From NCBI GenBank assembly GCA_020637165.1, contig JACJWN010000003.1, positions 310,001-374,000 on the forward strand: DNA of 64,000 nt, given 5' to 3'. Each line of letters starts with the position of its first letter. The first letter of the stretch is position 1. The stretch is from Mycolicibacterium sp. GTDB taxonomy: Bacteria; Actinomycetota; Actinomycetes; Mycobacteriales; Mycobacteriaceae. Of the stretch, positions 9,768 to 18,310 are shown piece by piece. Both the position numbers and the translations under genes were made by a program. The notes under the pieces are model-generated. The model worked only from the letters and a program-made list of their open reading frames with translations. It was not told the DNA's origin and searched no databases.

Positions 9768-10590
9768 CGGGCACCCCCAGATAGGCGGCGATCACTGCGG
9801 GATTCTCCCGGATCTCAGCGGGCAACCCGTCGGCAATCTTGCGGCCGAACTCCAGCACGACGATCCGTTCGGTCACCTCCATCACCAGCCGCATGTCGTG
9901 CTCGATCAACAGCACCGTGTACCCGTCGTCGCGGATCGCGCGGATCAACTCGATGAGCGCGGCCTTCTCACTGGGGTTGAACCCGGCCGCCGGCTCGTCG
10001 AGGCACAGCAGCTTGGGTTCGGTGGCCAGCGCGCGGGCGATCTCCAGGCGCCGTTGATCGCCGTAGGACAGGTTCTTCGCCTTCTCCTCGCCGCGGTGCG
10101 CGATGCCGACGAATTCCAGCAGGGCGGCGGCCTTCTCGATGGCGCTGCGTTCCTCCCGTCGGTGACGCGCGGTGCGCACCAACGCCCCGGGCACCGAGGT
10201 CTTGTGGCGCGCATCGGTACCGACCACGACGTTCTCCAGCGCCGTCATCTCGCCCCACAGTCGGATGTTCTGGAAGGTCCGCGCGATGCCCAGCCGGGTG
10301 ATCTGATGGCGCTTGCGCCGCCCGAGCCGTTCACCGTCGAACACCACCGTTCCGGAGGTGGGCCGGTAGACACCGGTGATGGCGTTGAAGCAGGTGGTCT
10401 TGCCCGCCCCGTTGGGTCCGATGAGGCCGAGGATCTCGCCGCGGCGTATAGCGAAGTCCATCGAGTCCAGGGCGGTCAGGCCGCCGAACTTGACCGTCAG
10501 ACCCGTTGCCTGCAGAAGGGTCTCGCCCTCGGCCGCGCGCACCTGCCGGTGCAGGGCGGCCATCTCCTCGTCGATCGCCGGTTCGGTCAT
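9754..10590 (-). CDS. livG: Branched-chain amino acid ABC transporter, ATPase LivG
   Basis: The second ATPase of the Liv system, 278 residues. It has Walker A GPNGAGKTT, a LivG-type Q-loop (ARTFQNIRLWGEMTALENV), signature LSYGDQRRLEIARAL, Walker B LLCLDEPAAGFNP and H-loop LLIEHDMRLVMEV. The ATG at 10590 overlaps the livM stop (ATGA), indicating translational coupling. The reading frame extends upstream to 11433, but that is a shadow of livM. LivF and LivG form a heterodimer bound to LivH and LivM at the inner face of the membrane. Confidence 0.94.
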
Positions 10591-11756
10591 GATCCCGCCT
10601 GGGCCGAGCCCAGCAATCGGCGGGCGGACTTTCCGTAGGTCAGCAGTTGCTGACGCACCGGGAACAGCCCCTGCGGCCGGAAGATCATCAGGACCACCAG
10701 GGCCAGCCCGAAGAACAGGTACTTCAGGTCGCCGAGGTTGATACCCATGACCTCGACACCCAGGAGCCGGTTGGGCAGGTAGACGATCACGAACGCCCCG
10801 AAAATCACCCCGAGCTTGTTGCCCTGGCCGCCGAGCACCACCGCCGAGAGGAACAGCATCGAGTTGATGATGTTGAACGTCGGCGGGGCCACGTACTGCA
10901 CCTGCCCGGCGTACAGCGCCCCGGACAGCCCGCCGATCGCCGCACCGATGACGAAGGCCCACAGTTTGAAGCGGAAGGTGTTGACGCCCATGACCTCCGC
11001 CGCGTCCTCGTCCTCCCGGATGGCCACCCAGGCCCGGCCCACCCGGCTGCGTTCGAGGTTGCCCACCAGCAGCAGGATCACGACGATGAGGATCAGGCCA
11101 AGCCAGAACCACCAGGTGCCGTAGTTGGCGTCGCCGGAGGAGTTGCCGCTGGAGAACACCCCGTCGGGCAGCTCCTCGCTCTGTCCGACGCGCGGGTACG
11201 CCACCGCGTTCAGGCCGCGGGGACCGTTGGTGATCCCGGAGAGGTTGTCCGCCATCAGCCGGATGATCTCGCCGAAGCCGAGGGTGACGATGGCCAGGTA
11301 GTCCCCTCGCAGCCGCAGCGTCGGAGTGCCCAGGATCAGGCCGGCCAGCGCGGTGGCGGCCATGGCGATCGGCACGCACGCCAGCCAGGCCCACTTCTCG
11401 CTGAGAAGCCCGTCGGGGCCCACCTGGTTCCACGGACTGTCCGGGCTGGTGAGCAGGGCGACGGTGTAGGCGCCGACAGCGTAGAAACCGACGTAGCCCA
11501 AGTCCAGCAGGCCGGCCTGTCCGACGACGACGTTGAGCCCGATGGCGATGATGGCCAGCATGGCGAACTGGGCCATGGTGCCGCCGAAGCTGATTCCGGG
11601 GGTGTCAAGGAACCCCGGCGTGTAGAGCGGGAGCAGGGCCAGCGCGCCGAAGGCCAGCACACCGAAACCCCACTTCTGCACCCGGCCGAGATCGGCCCAC
11701 CACCGGCGCAGCGCATCGCCGGGCGCCAATGCCGCACCTGCCGCGTGAGCGCTCAT
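10587..11756 (-). CDS. livM: Branched-chain amino acid ABC transporter, permease LivM
   Basis: A 389-residue integral membrane permease with about nine to ten hydrophobic segments. It carries the LivM signature around GLNVVVGQAGLLDLGYVGFYAVGA split across residues 77-100, and the EAA-like loop AWVAIREDEDAAEVMGVN, which docks onto the ATPase. The start (MSAHAAGAALAPG) overlaps the livH stop as ATGA and the stop overlaps livG as ATGA. With LivH it forms the translocation channel. Confidence 0.94.
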   Translation of the reverse strand: MSAHAAGAALAPGDALRRWWADLGRVQKWGFGVLAFGALALLPLYTPGFLDTPGISFGGTMAQFAMLAIIAIGLNVVVGQAGLLDLGYVGFYAVGAYTVALLTSPDSPWNQVGPDGLLSEKWAWLACVPIAMAATALAGLILGTPTLRLRGDYLAIVTLGFGEIIRLMADNLSGITNGPRGLNAVAYPRVGQSEELPDGVFSSGNSSGDANYGTWWFWLGLILIVVILLLVGNLERSRVGRAWVAIREDEDAAEVMGVNTFRFKLWAFVIGAAIGGLSGALYAGQVQYVAPPTFNIINSMLFLSAVVLGGQGNKLGVIFGAFVIVYLPNRLLGVEVMGINLGDLKYLFFGLALVVLMIFRPQGLFPVRQQLLTYGKSARRLLGSAQAGS

Positions 11757-12802
11757 ACCCTGGCCTTCCCGAGGCTCTCGCCGAGGATCCCGGTGGGCCG
11801 GATCAGCAGGACCAGCACCAGCAGGACGAAGGCGACGACGTCGCGCCACTGGGTGCCGAACACGGCCTGCCCGTAGTTCTCCATGATGCCCAGCAGCAGG
11901 CCGCCCAGCAGGGCGCCGCGCAGGTTACCGATACCGCCGAGCACCGCCGCCGAGAACGCCTTGATGCCGAGCAGGAAGCCGCCGGAGTAGATGATGCCCT
12001 GAGGCACTCGCAGCGTGTAGAGCAGCGCCGCGGCCCCGGCCAGGACACCGCCGATGAGAAAGGTCGTCATGATGACGCGTTCCCGGGACACCCCCATCAA
12101 CGTTGCGGTCGTCGGATCCTGGGCCACCGCACGGATACCACGGCCGAATTTCGTGTGGTGGACGGCGAGATAGGTGAGCCGGGCCAGCACCAGCGCGGAA
12201 CCGACGATGATCAACGTGATGTTGGAGACCGTCGCGCCGAAGATGTGGAACTGGGTCTTTGGCTGGACGAGGATGATCGGCTGCTGGGCGTTGCTGCCGC
12301 CGTAGCCGTCGATGATCTTGGGCAGCACGAAGTGGACGAACTCCTGCAGCACGAACGACATGCCGATGGCGGTGATCAGAAAGGTCAGGGGGCGGGCGTT
12401 GCGCCGCCGCAGCGGCCGGTAGGCCACCGCCTCCAGACCGACCGCGGCCGCACCGGATACCAGCATGGCGAAGACCATCGCGATGCCGAGGTATAGCAGC
12501 GTCAGTGCGACACCGCGGTTGTAGGCGTTGCCACTCGGGGTGAAGCCGAGAATGACGTCGAGGCAGAAGTACGCCCCGAACATTCCCAGCATGAAAATCT
12601 CGGAGTGGGCGAAGTTGATCAGCCGCAACAGGCCGAACACCAGGGTGTAACCCACCGCCACCAGCGCGTAAATGGCCCCCCAGGCCAGACCGTCGACGGT
12701 CAGCTGCCAGAAGCCCGCCCGCAGGTTCTCGACGTTGAAACCGATATCGCCGGCGAGGCAAGCGTACTGAGCCCCCACTTCACTGAGGCACTGGTGAATC
12801 AT
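11753..12802 (-). CDS. livH: Branched-chain amino acid ABC transporter, permease LivH
   Basis: A 349-residue permease with about eight hydrophobic segments. It has the typical LivH opening GLAWGAIYALVAVGYTLVFG and LINFAHSEIFMLG, and an EAA-like coupling loop near GIRAVAQDPTTATLMGVS. The N-terminus before residue 35 is slightly longer than in enteric LivH and contains two Cys. It begins 7 bases after the upstream livK-like gene and overlaps livM by ATGA, so the whole block is one transcription unit. Confidence 0.94.
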   Translation of the reverse strand: MIHQCLSEVGAQYACLAGDIGFNVENLRAGFWQLTVDGLAWGAIYALVAVGYTLVFGLLRLINFAHSEIFMLGMFGAYFCLDVILGFTPSGNAYNRGVALTLLYLGIAMVFAMLVSGAAAVGLEAVAYRPLRRRNARPLTFLITAIGMSFVLQEFVHFVLPKIIDGYGGSNAQQPIILVQPKTQFHIFGATVSNITLIIVGSALVLARLTYLAVHHTKFGRGIRAVAQDPTTATLMGVSRERVIMTTFLIGGVLAGAAALLYTLRVPQGIIYSGGFLLGIKAFSAAVLGGIGNLRGALLGGLLLGIMENYGQAVFGTQWRDVVAFVLLVLVLLIRPTGILGESLGKARV

Positions 12803-12809
12803 CGTGGGG

Positions 12810-14027
12810 CTACTGAACCTTGTATATCCAGATCAGATTCGAGGTGAGTTCGCCGTTGTCGGTCCACTGGTACTTGCGGGCGACGCCCTGGCCGTCATAG
12901 GACCGCGCGAATTCCAGCAGTTCCGGGCGGGTCACGGCGCCGGAGTCGATGCCCCGGAGCAGGATTGTGGCCAGGTCGTAGGACTCGAGGCTGTAGGTGC
13001 CGGGAGCTTGGCCGAACTTCTCGGTGTACGCCTCGGCGAATGCCCCGGTGGGCGGGCCGCACGGGCAGGACAGCACCGCACCGGCGGCCGATTCCCCCGC
13101 CGCCGTGACGAATTGCGGGTCTTTGAGGCCATCCGGGCCGGCGAACAGGCCGGTGTAACCGGCCTCCCGCAGCTGCTGCAGGAGCAGCGCACCTTCGGTG
13201 TAGTAGCTCGCGAAGACCACCGCATCCGGCGACTGGCGGGTGATCTGGCTGACCGCAGCGGAGAAGTCCTTGTCGCCCTTCTTGATCGAGATGTTGCAGG
13301 CGGCGTCGGCGATCGGCCCCAAGGTGTCTCGCACGGCCCCGGCCTGGCCCACACCCGCGTCGGTGCTGTCGTCGACGACGCATACGGTGCCGACGTCGAG
13401 GGTGTTCTTCAGATAGTTGGCCAGCGAAGGCCCCTGGACACCGTCGTTGGACAAGCCCCGGAGGAAGGTCTTCCAGCCCTGCTCGGAGAGCGCGACGTTG
13501 GTGGCCGAAGGGGTGGCCGCCACCAGCCCGGCCTGGTCGAATACCGAACCGGTCGCCTTGGTCTCCCCGGACCAGGTCGGGCCGACCAGTCCGATGATGG
13601 ACGGGTCGTCGACGATCTGCGGCGCGATCGAAACGGCCTTCTGCGGATCCCCCTCGGTGTCGAAGGTCTTCAGCTGGACCTGACAGCCGGGGTTGGCGGC
13701 GTTGTGCTGGTCGACGGCCAGTTGCGCGCCGTCTCGGACGTTCGCCCCGAAGGGCGCATCCGGTCCGGTCAGCGGACCTGCCATCGCCAGCGACAACGGC
13801 GGGCAACTCGCCGTGCCGTCGCCCGCCGGGGTGACCGGGGCGGCACCGTCGGCGGCCGCTGGGATCGACTCGCCGTCCGGGTTGATCTGGACCTGTTCGA
13901 CGATCTTCAGATCACCCTGCGCCGGGTTGTCACCCGGCGTGGATTGCTTGGCGCATCCGGCCGTGCCCAGCAGCGCAAGACCGGCGGCGCCGGCCGCAAT
14001 CGTCTTCCACATCCGCGCATCGGGCAC
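12810..14027 (-). CDS. Branched-chain amino acid ABC transporter substrate-binding lipoprotein (second copy)
   Basis: A periplasmic-binding protein of about 405 residues anchored as a lipoprotein. A GTG at 14027 is chosen because a clear GGAGG lies 6 bases upstream; the frame opens 24 codons earlier, without a ribosome site. The signal sequence ends in LLGTAGC, a good lipobox. The body has the Peripla_BP_6 fold: SLAMAGPLTGPDAPFG, IGLVGPTWSGETKATGSVF and VCVVDDSTDAGVGQAGAVR. It is clearly a tandem paralogue of the gene immediately upstream, sharing most of its segments, and probably binds a related ligand for the same LivHMGF core. Confidence 0.9.
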   Translation of the reverse strand: MPDARMWKTIAAGAAGLALLGTAGCAKQSTPGDNPAQGDLKIVEQVQINPDGESIPAAADGAAPVTPAGDGTASCPPLSLAMAGPLTGPDAPFGANVRDGAQLAVDQHNAANPGCQVQLKTFDTEGDPQKAVSIAPQIVDDPSIIGLVGPTWSGETKATGSVFDQAGLVAATPSATNVALSEQGWKTFLRGLSNDGVQGPSLANYLKNTLDVGTVCVVDDSTDAGVGQAGAVRDTLGPIADAACNISIKKGDKDFSAAVSQITRQSPDAVVFASYYTEGALLLQQLREAGYTGLFAGPDGLKDPQFVTAAGESAAGAVLSCPCGPPTGAFAEAYTEKFGQAPGTYSLESYDLATILLRGIDSGAVTRPELLEFARSYDGQGVARKYQWTDNGELTSNLIWIYKVQ

Positions 14028-14120
14028 GTCACACCTCCGGATCAGCAGTCGTCGGGCGTCACGGGCGAGCCCATGGAGCCTCGCGAATCCATGGAACATA
14101 GCCGCCCCCGGCCCAGCCGG

Positions 14121-15368
14121 TTACTGGACCTCGTAGATCCAGATCAGGTTGGTGGTGAGCTCGCCGTTGTCGGTCCACTGGTACTTGCGGGCCACGCCCT
14201 GGCCCTCGTACGTCTTGGCGAACTCCAGCAGCGCCTCCCGGGTAACCGCCCCGGAGTCGATCCCCTTCGCCAGGATGGTGCCCAGGTCGTAGCCCTCGGT
14301 GCTGTACGTGCCGGGAGCCTGGCCGAACTTCTTGGTGTACTCGTCGGCGAATTCGGGGCTGGCCGGACCGCACGGGCAGGACAGCACGGAGTCCTTCGCG
14401 GACGACCCGGCCTGCTTGACGAACTCGGGATCCTTGGTCCCGTCGGCGCTGACGAAACGACCGCTGAACTCCGCGTCCCGCAGCTGCTGGACGAACGGAG
14501 CCGCCTCGGCGTAGTAGCCGCTGTAGAAGACCGAGTCCGGTGACTGGCTCTTGACCTGGGTCACCGCCGCGGAGAAGTCCTTGTCGCCCTTCTTGACCGA
14601 GATGTTGCAGTTGGCGTCGGCGACGGGGCCAAGGGTCTCGCGAACGACCTGGGCCAGACCGATGCCGTAGTCCGTGCTGTCGTCGACGACGCAGACCTTC
14701 TGGTCCCCGAGGGTGTTCTTCATGTAGTTGGCGACCGAGGGGCCCTGAACACCGTCATTGGCCAGGCCGCGCAGGAAGGTCCGCCAGCCCTGCTCCGAGA
14801 GCGTCACGTTGGTGGCCGAGGCGGTGGCGGCGAGCAGTCCGGCCTGGTCGAAAACGCCGCCGGTCGCCTTGGTTTCCCCGGAGAACGCCGGACCGACCAG
14901 ACCGATGATGGTCTCGTCGTCGACGATCTGCGGGGCGATGGCGGTGGCCTTCTGCGGATCGCCCTCGGTGTCGAAGGTGCGCAGTTCGATCTGGCAACCC
15001 GGGTTGGCGGCGTTGTGCTTGTCCAGCGCCAGTTGCACACCGTTCTTGATGTTGATGCCCAGCGCGGCGTCCGGACCGTTGAGCGCTCCGGCCATCGCGA
15101 TCTTCACCGGCTCGCAGGTGGCCTTACCATCGCCGACGGGGTCGGCGGGCTTGATGCCGGCCTCCGGCTTGATCTCTTTGCCGTCCTTGTCGATCTGCAC
15201 CTGCTCGACAATCTTCAGATCAACCGGGGCGGAGGCATCCCCCGATGCCGCCTCACTGCCCTTGGCGGACTCACCGCCCGGCGCCGGTTGGCTACAACCG
15301 GCCCCACCCAGCATCAGCAGGGCAGCTGAACTCACTGCGATGGCACTGCGTGTCGCACGACCGCGCAC
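14121..15368 (-). CDS. Branched-chain amino acid ABC transporter substrate-binding lipoprotein (first copy)
   Basis: A 415-residue lipoprotein receptor and first gene of the liv operon. GTG start with GGAGG about 7 bases upstream. The signal peptide ends in LLMLGGAGC. A linker rich in Gly/Ser/Ala/Glu is followed by a Peripla_BP_6 domain (IAMAGALNGPDAALG, IGLVGPAFSGETKATGGVF, VCVVDDSTDYGIGLAQVVR). It ends DNGELTTNLIWIYEVQ, almost the same as the second copy (DNGELTSNLIWIYKVQ), so the two arose by tandem duplication. 136 bases separate it from pdtaR and must hold the operon promoter; on the minus strand a TATGTT hexamer near 15456 is a possible -10. Confidence 0.9.
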   Translation of the reverse strand: MRGRATRSAIAVSSAALLMLGGAGCSQPAPGGESAKGSEAASGDASAPVDLKIVEQVQIDKDGKEIKPEAGIKPADPVGDGKATCEPVKIAMAGALNGPDAALGINIKNGVQLALDKHNAANPGCQIELRTFDTEGDPQKATAIAPQIVDDETIIGLVGPAFSGETKATGGVFDQAGLLAATASATNVTLSEQGWRTFLRGLANDGVQGPSVANYMKNTLGDQKVCVVDDSTDYGIGLAQVVRETLGPVADANCNISVKKGDKDFSAAVTQVKSQSPDSVFYSGYYAEAAPFVQQLRDAEFSGRFVSADGTKDPEFVKQAGSSAKDSVLSCPCGPASPEFADEYTKKFGQAPGTYSTEGYDLGTILAKGIDSGAVTREALLEFAKTYEGQGVARKYQWTDNGELTTNLIWIYEVQ

Positions 15369-15504
15369 GTTTCAACCTCCGGGTCAATCAACATTTGCGG
15401 CGTCAGGCAGACAGGCCGACTCCGGGCCCGTACGCCGACGCTCCCGGTAGAACATAGCCAACAGCGCCGGAAAGCGCGCATCGTGCCCCCGACAACGCCC
15501 GGGT

Positions 15505-16146
15505 CTAGCGCCCCTGCGGCGGGCCCTTTCGCCCGTCCAAAGTTTCCAGCACCACCTCTGCCACCCGTTTCATCGTGGTGCGCCGGTCCATCGCCGCGCG
15601 CTGAATCCACTTGAACGCCTCCGGCTCGGTCATTCCGTGGCTGGCCTGCAGGATTCCCTTGGCCCGCTCGACGAGTTTGCGGGTTTCCAACCTCTCACCG
15701 AGGTCGGCGACCTCGCGCTCGAGTTCGGTCAGCTCGCGGAACCGGCTGACGGCGACCTCGATGGCCGGGACCAGGTCGCTGATCGAGAACGGCTTGACCA
15801 GGTACGCCATCGCGCCGGCGTCACGGGCCTTCTCGACCAGGTCACGCTGGCTGAACGCAGTCAGCACGATGATCGGGGCGATCCGCTTGGACGCGATCTC
15901 GGCTGCGGCGTCGATACCGTCACGACGGGGCATCTTGACATCCATGATCACCAGGTCCGGACGCAGACTCTCGGACAGATCCACCGCTTCCTGGCCGTCG
16001 CAGGCCTCCCCGACCACGAGGTAGCCCTCCTCGCGCAGCATCTCGGCCAGGTCGAGCCGGATCAGCGCCTCATCCTCGGCGATGAGGACCCGCCGCTGCG
16101 GATTCCCGTCGGGGTCGGTCACGGGCTCACCGTCGGGGTCGGTCAT
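15505..16146 (-). CDS. pdtaR: Response regulator with ANTAR RNA-binding domain
   Basis: A 213-residue orthologue of Rv1626 (PdtaR). In M. tuberculosis it is phosphorylated by the histidine kinase PdtaS and binds RNA through its C-terminal ANTAR domain. The receiver domain (residues about 18-135) has the acidic pair in LIAEDEAL, the phospho-acceptor Asp in LVIMDVKMP and the conserved Lys in YLVKPF. The ANTAR domain (about 140-205) has RKLVERAKGIL and AFKWIQRAAMDRRTTMKRVAE. The first 16 residues are an internal duplication (MTDPDGEP / VTDPDGNP) created by a 24-bp tandem repeat, so either the ATG at 16146 or the GTG at 16122 could start translation. Confidence 0.95.
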   Translation of the reverse strand: MTDPDGEPVTDPDGNPQRRVLIAEDEALIRLDLAEMLREEGYLVVGEACDGQEAVDLSESLRPDLVIMDVKMPRRDGIDAAAEIASKRIAPIIVLTAFSQRDLVEKARDAGAMAYLVKPFSISDLVPAIEVAVSRFRELTELEREVADLGERLETRKLVERAKGILQASHGMTEPEAFKWIQRAAMDRRTTMKRVAEVVLETLDGRKGPPQGR

Positions 16147-16153
16147 GGGCTCA
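16106..16153. repeat. 24-bp tandem duplication across the pdtaR start
   Basis: Two adjacent 24-bp units (16106-16129 and 16130-16153) differ at one base. That base turns an ATG start in the outer unit into an in-frame GTG in the inner unit, so the translation start region of pdtaR is duplicated. Confidence 0.8.
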
Positions 16154-16236
16154 ATTGTGTCCCGGGCTGCGGCGGACGGCCACCGGGGTCGGTCAGTCCG
16201 GCCGATCCACTATCGTGGAATACCGCAACCTGCGCC

Positions 16237-16310
16237 GCCCTCGTATCCCAACTGGCAGAGGAAACGGATTCAAAACCCGTGCAGTGTGAGTTCGAATCTC
16301 ACCGAGGGCA
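16237..16310 (+). tRNA. tRNA with CAA (Leu) anticodon
   Basis: A 74-base tRNA gene with encoded CCA just after it. The acceptor stem GCCCTCG/CGAGGGC is perfect, and the T arm is GTGAG-TTCGAAT-CTCAC. The anticodon loop TTCAAAA gives anticodon CAA, reading UUG (Leu). The variable loop is only five bases (GCAGT), as in class I tRNAs, whereas normal tRNA-Leu has a long variable arm. The anticodon stem has an A-C mismatch next to the loop and the D stem starts with T rather than G. It lies between pdtaR and, originally, the secreted-protein genes at 25568. Its 3' half is the attachment core of the integrated element. The amino acid call rests on the anticodon alone. Confidence 0.8.
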
Positions 16311-16316
16311 CCAGAA
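16264..16316. repeat. Attachment core, left (attL, inside the tRNA 3' half)
   Basis: 53 bases, beginning at ACGGATTC in the anticodon arm and ending just past CCA, are identical to 25339-25391. After two mismatches, 14 more bases (GCCTGGTCAGCGGC) also match. The intact tRNA lies at this end, next to the integrase gene. Confidence 0.92.
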
Positions 16317-16367
16317 CTGCCTGGTCAGCGGCTTATTGGCTGGCCGGTACCGCCTCGACGAGGCCGC

Positions 16368-16388
16368 CGGTACGCAGGCGGTACGCAG
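16368..16388. repeat. Putative integrase arm-type sites, left end
   Basis: Two copies of CGGTACGCAG (16368-16377 and 16379-16388) at an 11-base period, directly downstream of the integrase stop. A degenerate CGGTACCGCC lies at 16345. The same double motif occurs at the right end, as expected of arm-type sites for a tyrosine integrase. Confidence 0.65.
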
Positions 16389-16394
16389 GAGGCA

Positions 16395-17573
16395 TTACTT
16401 GACCATGGTCAGCCGGGTGGCCGCCGTGTCGAATGCCTCGGCCACCGCATCGAGGTCGTCGCCGTATAGATGCCCGTAGCGGTCCAGCGTCAGCGCCGCG
16501 GTCTTGTGGCCGAGTAGGCGCTGAACCACCTTGATGTTCGCGCCGCTGGCGATCGCCAGGGACGCGCAGGTGTGGCGCAGTTCGTGCGGCTTGAGCCCCG
16601 GCACGCCGATCGCGGTGGCCGCGGGGTCGAATGTCCACCGCAACTCCCCCGGCCCGAGGTAGTCGCCGCGGCGCGGTGGGAATACGAGCTCGCCCGGGCC
16701 GCGGTCGCCGATCTCAGTCTCCAGCAGCGGCGCCAGGAACGCCGGCACCGGCACGGTGCGGACGGTCTTGTTCTTCGTGGTGCCCTCGACCATGCCCTGC
16801 CCGGTGACGTAGGTGACCGAGCGGCGCACCGTGATGCGGCGGGCCTCGATGTCGATATCGCGGATCCGTAGCGCGCTGGCCTCCCCGATCCGCAGGCCGC
16901 AATAGCCCAGGACGAACACCAGCGTGCGAAAGCGCCCGGCCGCCACAGCAAGGCTGTGAAGCTGCGCGTGGGTGAGATACCGCTGCTCGCCGTCGATCTT
17001 GTCGGGCAGCTCCACACCAGCGGTGGGATCTTTGCCAAGGCGCTCGGTCCTGATCGCGAACTTCATCACGGCGGCGACGACCTGGTGGGCCTGAATCACC
17101 CGCGACGCCGACAGGCCCTTACCGGGCCGCTTGGTTGAGCCGTCGACCGATAGGCCGGTGATCCACACCTGATAGTCCTCGAACGCGATATCGCGCAGCG
17201 CCGTCTCGCTCCACCGCGGCAGCACCACCGTGTCGAGCAGCGAGCGGTATCCGGCGACGGTCTTAGCCGCCCGGGTGGCCTTCGTCTTGAACCAGGTCTC
17301 GGCGATCTCGCTGAACTTCACGGCGGTCCGCTTGGGTGCGACGTGGGTGCCGCCGACGACGGCCGCGGCTTGCTCGTCGAGCCAGGCCTGCGCGTCGGAC
17401 TTACGACCGAACGCTTTGGTGTGCTCCTGGCCGCGGTCGTCGACGTAGCGGGCCCGCCAGCGTGAGCCCCTGCCGTGGCGCTTGCTGTTCACCTTCGCGG
17501 TGGTGCCGTCAGCGTTGCGGACGGTCCTGACCCATAGATCCTCGACGCCCGAGCGCCGGCTGCGCCGCGTCAC
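16395..17573 (-). CDS. int: Tyrosine site-specific integrase
   Basis: Catalyses integration and excision of the element at the tRNA 3' end. 392 residues from a GTG that overlaps the repressor stop (GTGA). The N-terminal region (about 1-60) is basic with a GSRWRARYVDDRGQEHTKAF arm-binding-type fold. A SAM-like core-binding domain (about 65-165) follows. The catalytic domain has Arg in GYCGLRIGEASALR, a beta-hairpin Lys in GTTKNKTVRTVPVP, HxxR in PHELRHTCASLA, His in LLGHKTAALT and the nucleophile Tyr in LDRYGHLYG. All catalytic residues are present, so the enzyme should be active. It lies next to attL, as usual for tRNA-targeted integrases. Confidence 0.96.
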   Translation of the reverse strand: MTRRSRRSGVEDLWVRTVRNADGTTAKVNSKRHGRGSRWRARYVDDRGQEHTKAFGRKSDAQAWLDEQAAAVVGGTHVAPKRTAVKFSEIAETWFKTKATRAAKTVAGYRSLLDTVVLPRWSETALRDIAFEDYQVWITGLSVDGSTKRPGKGLSASRVIQAHQVVAAVMKFAIRTERLGKDPTAGVELPDKIDGEQRYLTHAQLHSLAVAAGRFRTLVFVLGYCGLRIGEASALRIRDIDIEARRITVRRSVTYVTGQGMVEGTTKNKTVRTVPVPAFLAPLLETEIGDRGPGELVFPPRRGDYLGPGELRWTFDPAATAIGVPGLKPHELRHTCASLAIASGANIKVVQRLLGHKTAALTLDRYGHLYGDDLDAVAEAFDTAATRLTMVK

Positions 17574-18214
17574 TTCTTCTTCTCCGCGCCCAACGCCTCC
17601 GGGGCGTGGGCGTTCCACTGCGCGGCGAACAAGTCGAGCCGCTGTTCGCCGTCGTCAGCCAGCTCGGTCACCGGCGCGCTACGGTAGCGGCTGATCGCGG
17701 CGAGCTCGGTGATGACCGCGTGAAGGTGTCCCAGCATCCGGTCGCGGCCGGCCCACATCAGCCCTGCGCGCATGTTCTCCTCGTCGGTGCCGCCGTTCAA
17801 CCACAGGATCCACTGCTGAAGGTCGGGGAAGTGACCGCCGATTTCACTGAACCCGAATTCGTCCTGCAGGTCGTCATAGGCCTGACGGACCTTCTCGGTC
17901 ATGTCGGTGACCGCCGGGATCAGCCGGGCCGCCTCGGCGGCGAGCACCGCCATTGCGTGCGACTTATCGCTCTGCCCGCCAGTGCGGCCTAGGAGGCTGT
18001 CGAGGCTGACGCCGAAAGTATCGGCGATTGCCGCTGCCTCGTCGATTTTCACTTCGCGTGTTCCCGCTTCGAGCTTTGCCACTGCTGTGGTCGATATACC
18101 GATCTTCTTCTCTGCCAGCAGTTTTGACATGTCCGCTTGCGACCAGCCGCGGCGTTCCCGTTCCAGCTTGAAACGCTTGCGGAAATAGTCACCCATGCCT
18201 TTTCTTATTGCCAT
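17570..18214 (-). CDS. XRE-family repressor
   Basis: A 214-residue protein with an N-terminal helix-turn-helix (about residues 12-70: LERERRGWSQADMSKLLAE, STTAVAKLEAGTREV, IADTFGVSLDSLLG). A larger C-terminal domain has no recognisable family and no LexA-type Ser/Lys peptidase motif. It most likely represses the divergent excisionase/replication operon and keeps the element quiet. The ATG at 18214 follows a TATACT hexamer by 6 bases, so its mRNA is probably leaderless. A second ATG lies at 18196. It is co-transcribed with int, whose start it overlaps. Function is inferred from domain and position. Confidence 0.85.
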   Translation of the reverse strand: MAIRKGMGDYFRKRFKLERERRGWSQADMSKLLAEKKIGISTTAVAKLEAGTREVKIDEAAAIADTFGVSLDSLLGRTGGQSDKSHAMAVLAAEAARLIPAVTDMTEKVRQAYDDLQDEFGFSEIGGHFPDLQQWILWLNGGTDEENMRAGLMWAGRDRMLGHLHAVITELAAISRYRSAPVTELADDGEQRLDLFAAQWNAHAPEALGAEKKK

Positions 18215-18300
18215 ATTCGCAGTATAGCGCTAATCGCGTTGACCAGCGCAACCGCCGTTGACTAGAACGGTATTCGCAATACCCCAACTAATCGCAACGA
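18213..18300. promoter_or_regulatory. Divergent promoter/operator region of the repressor-excisionase switch
   Basis: This stretch contains two related dyads, ATATTCGCAGTAT (18213-18225) and GTATTCGCAATAC (18270-18282), plus TAATCGC at 18231 and 18290. The first dyad overlaps the minus-strand -10 TATACT and start of the repressor. The second lies just after a plus-strand TTGACC (18239) / TAGAAC (18263) promoter for the rightward operon. Two operators each covering one start site is a classic lysogeny switch layout. Binding by the XRE protein is inference. Confidence 0.6.
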
Positions 18301-18310
18301 GGAGGTGGAC

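Noticed and set aside
12804..14543. 579-codon plus-strand frame across the two livK genes
   Set aside because: Antisense shadow; the minus-strand genes have signal peptides, lipoboxes and ribosome sites.
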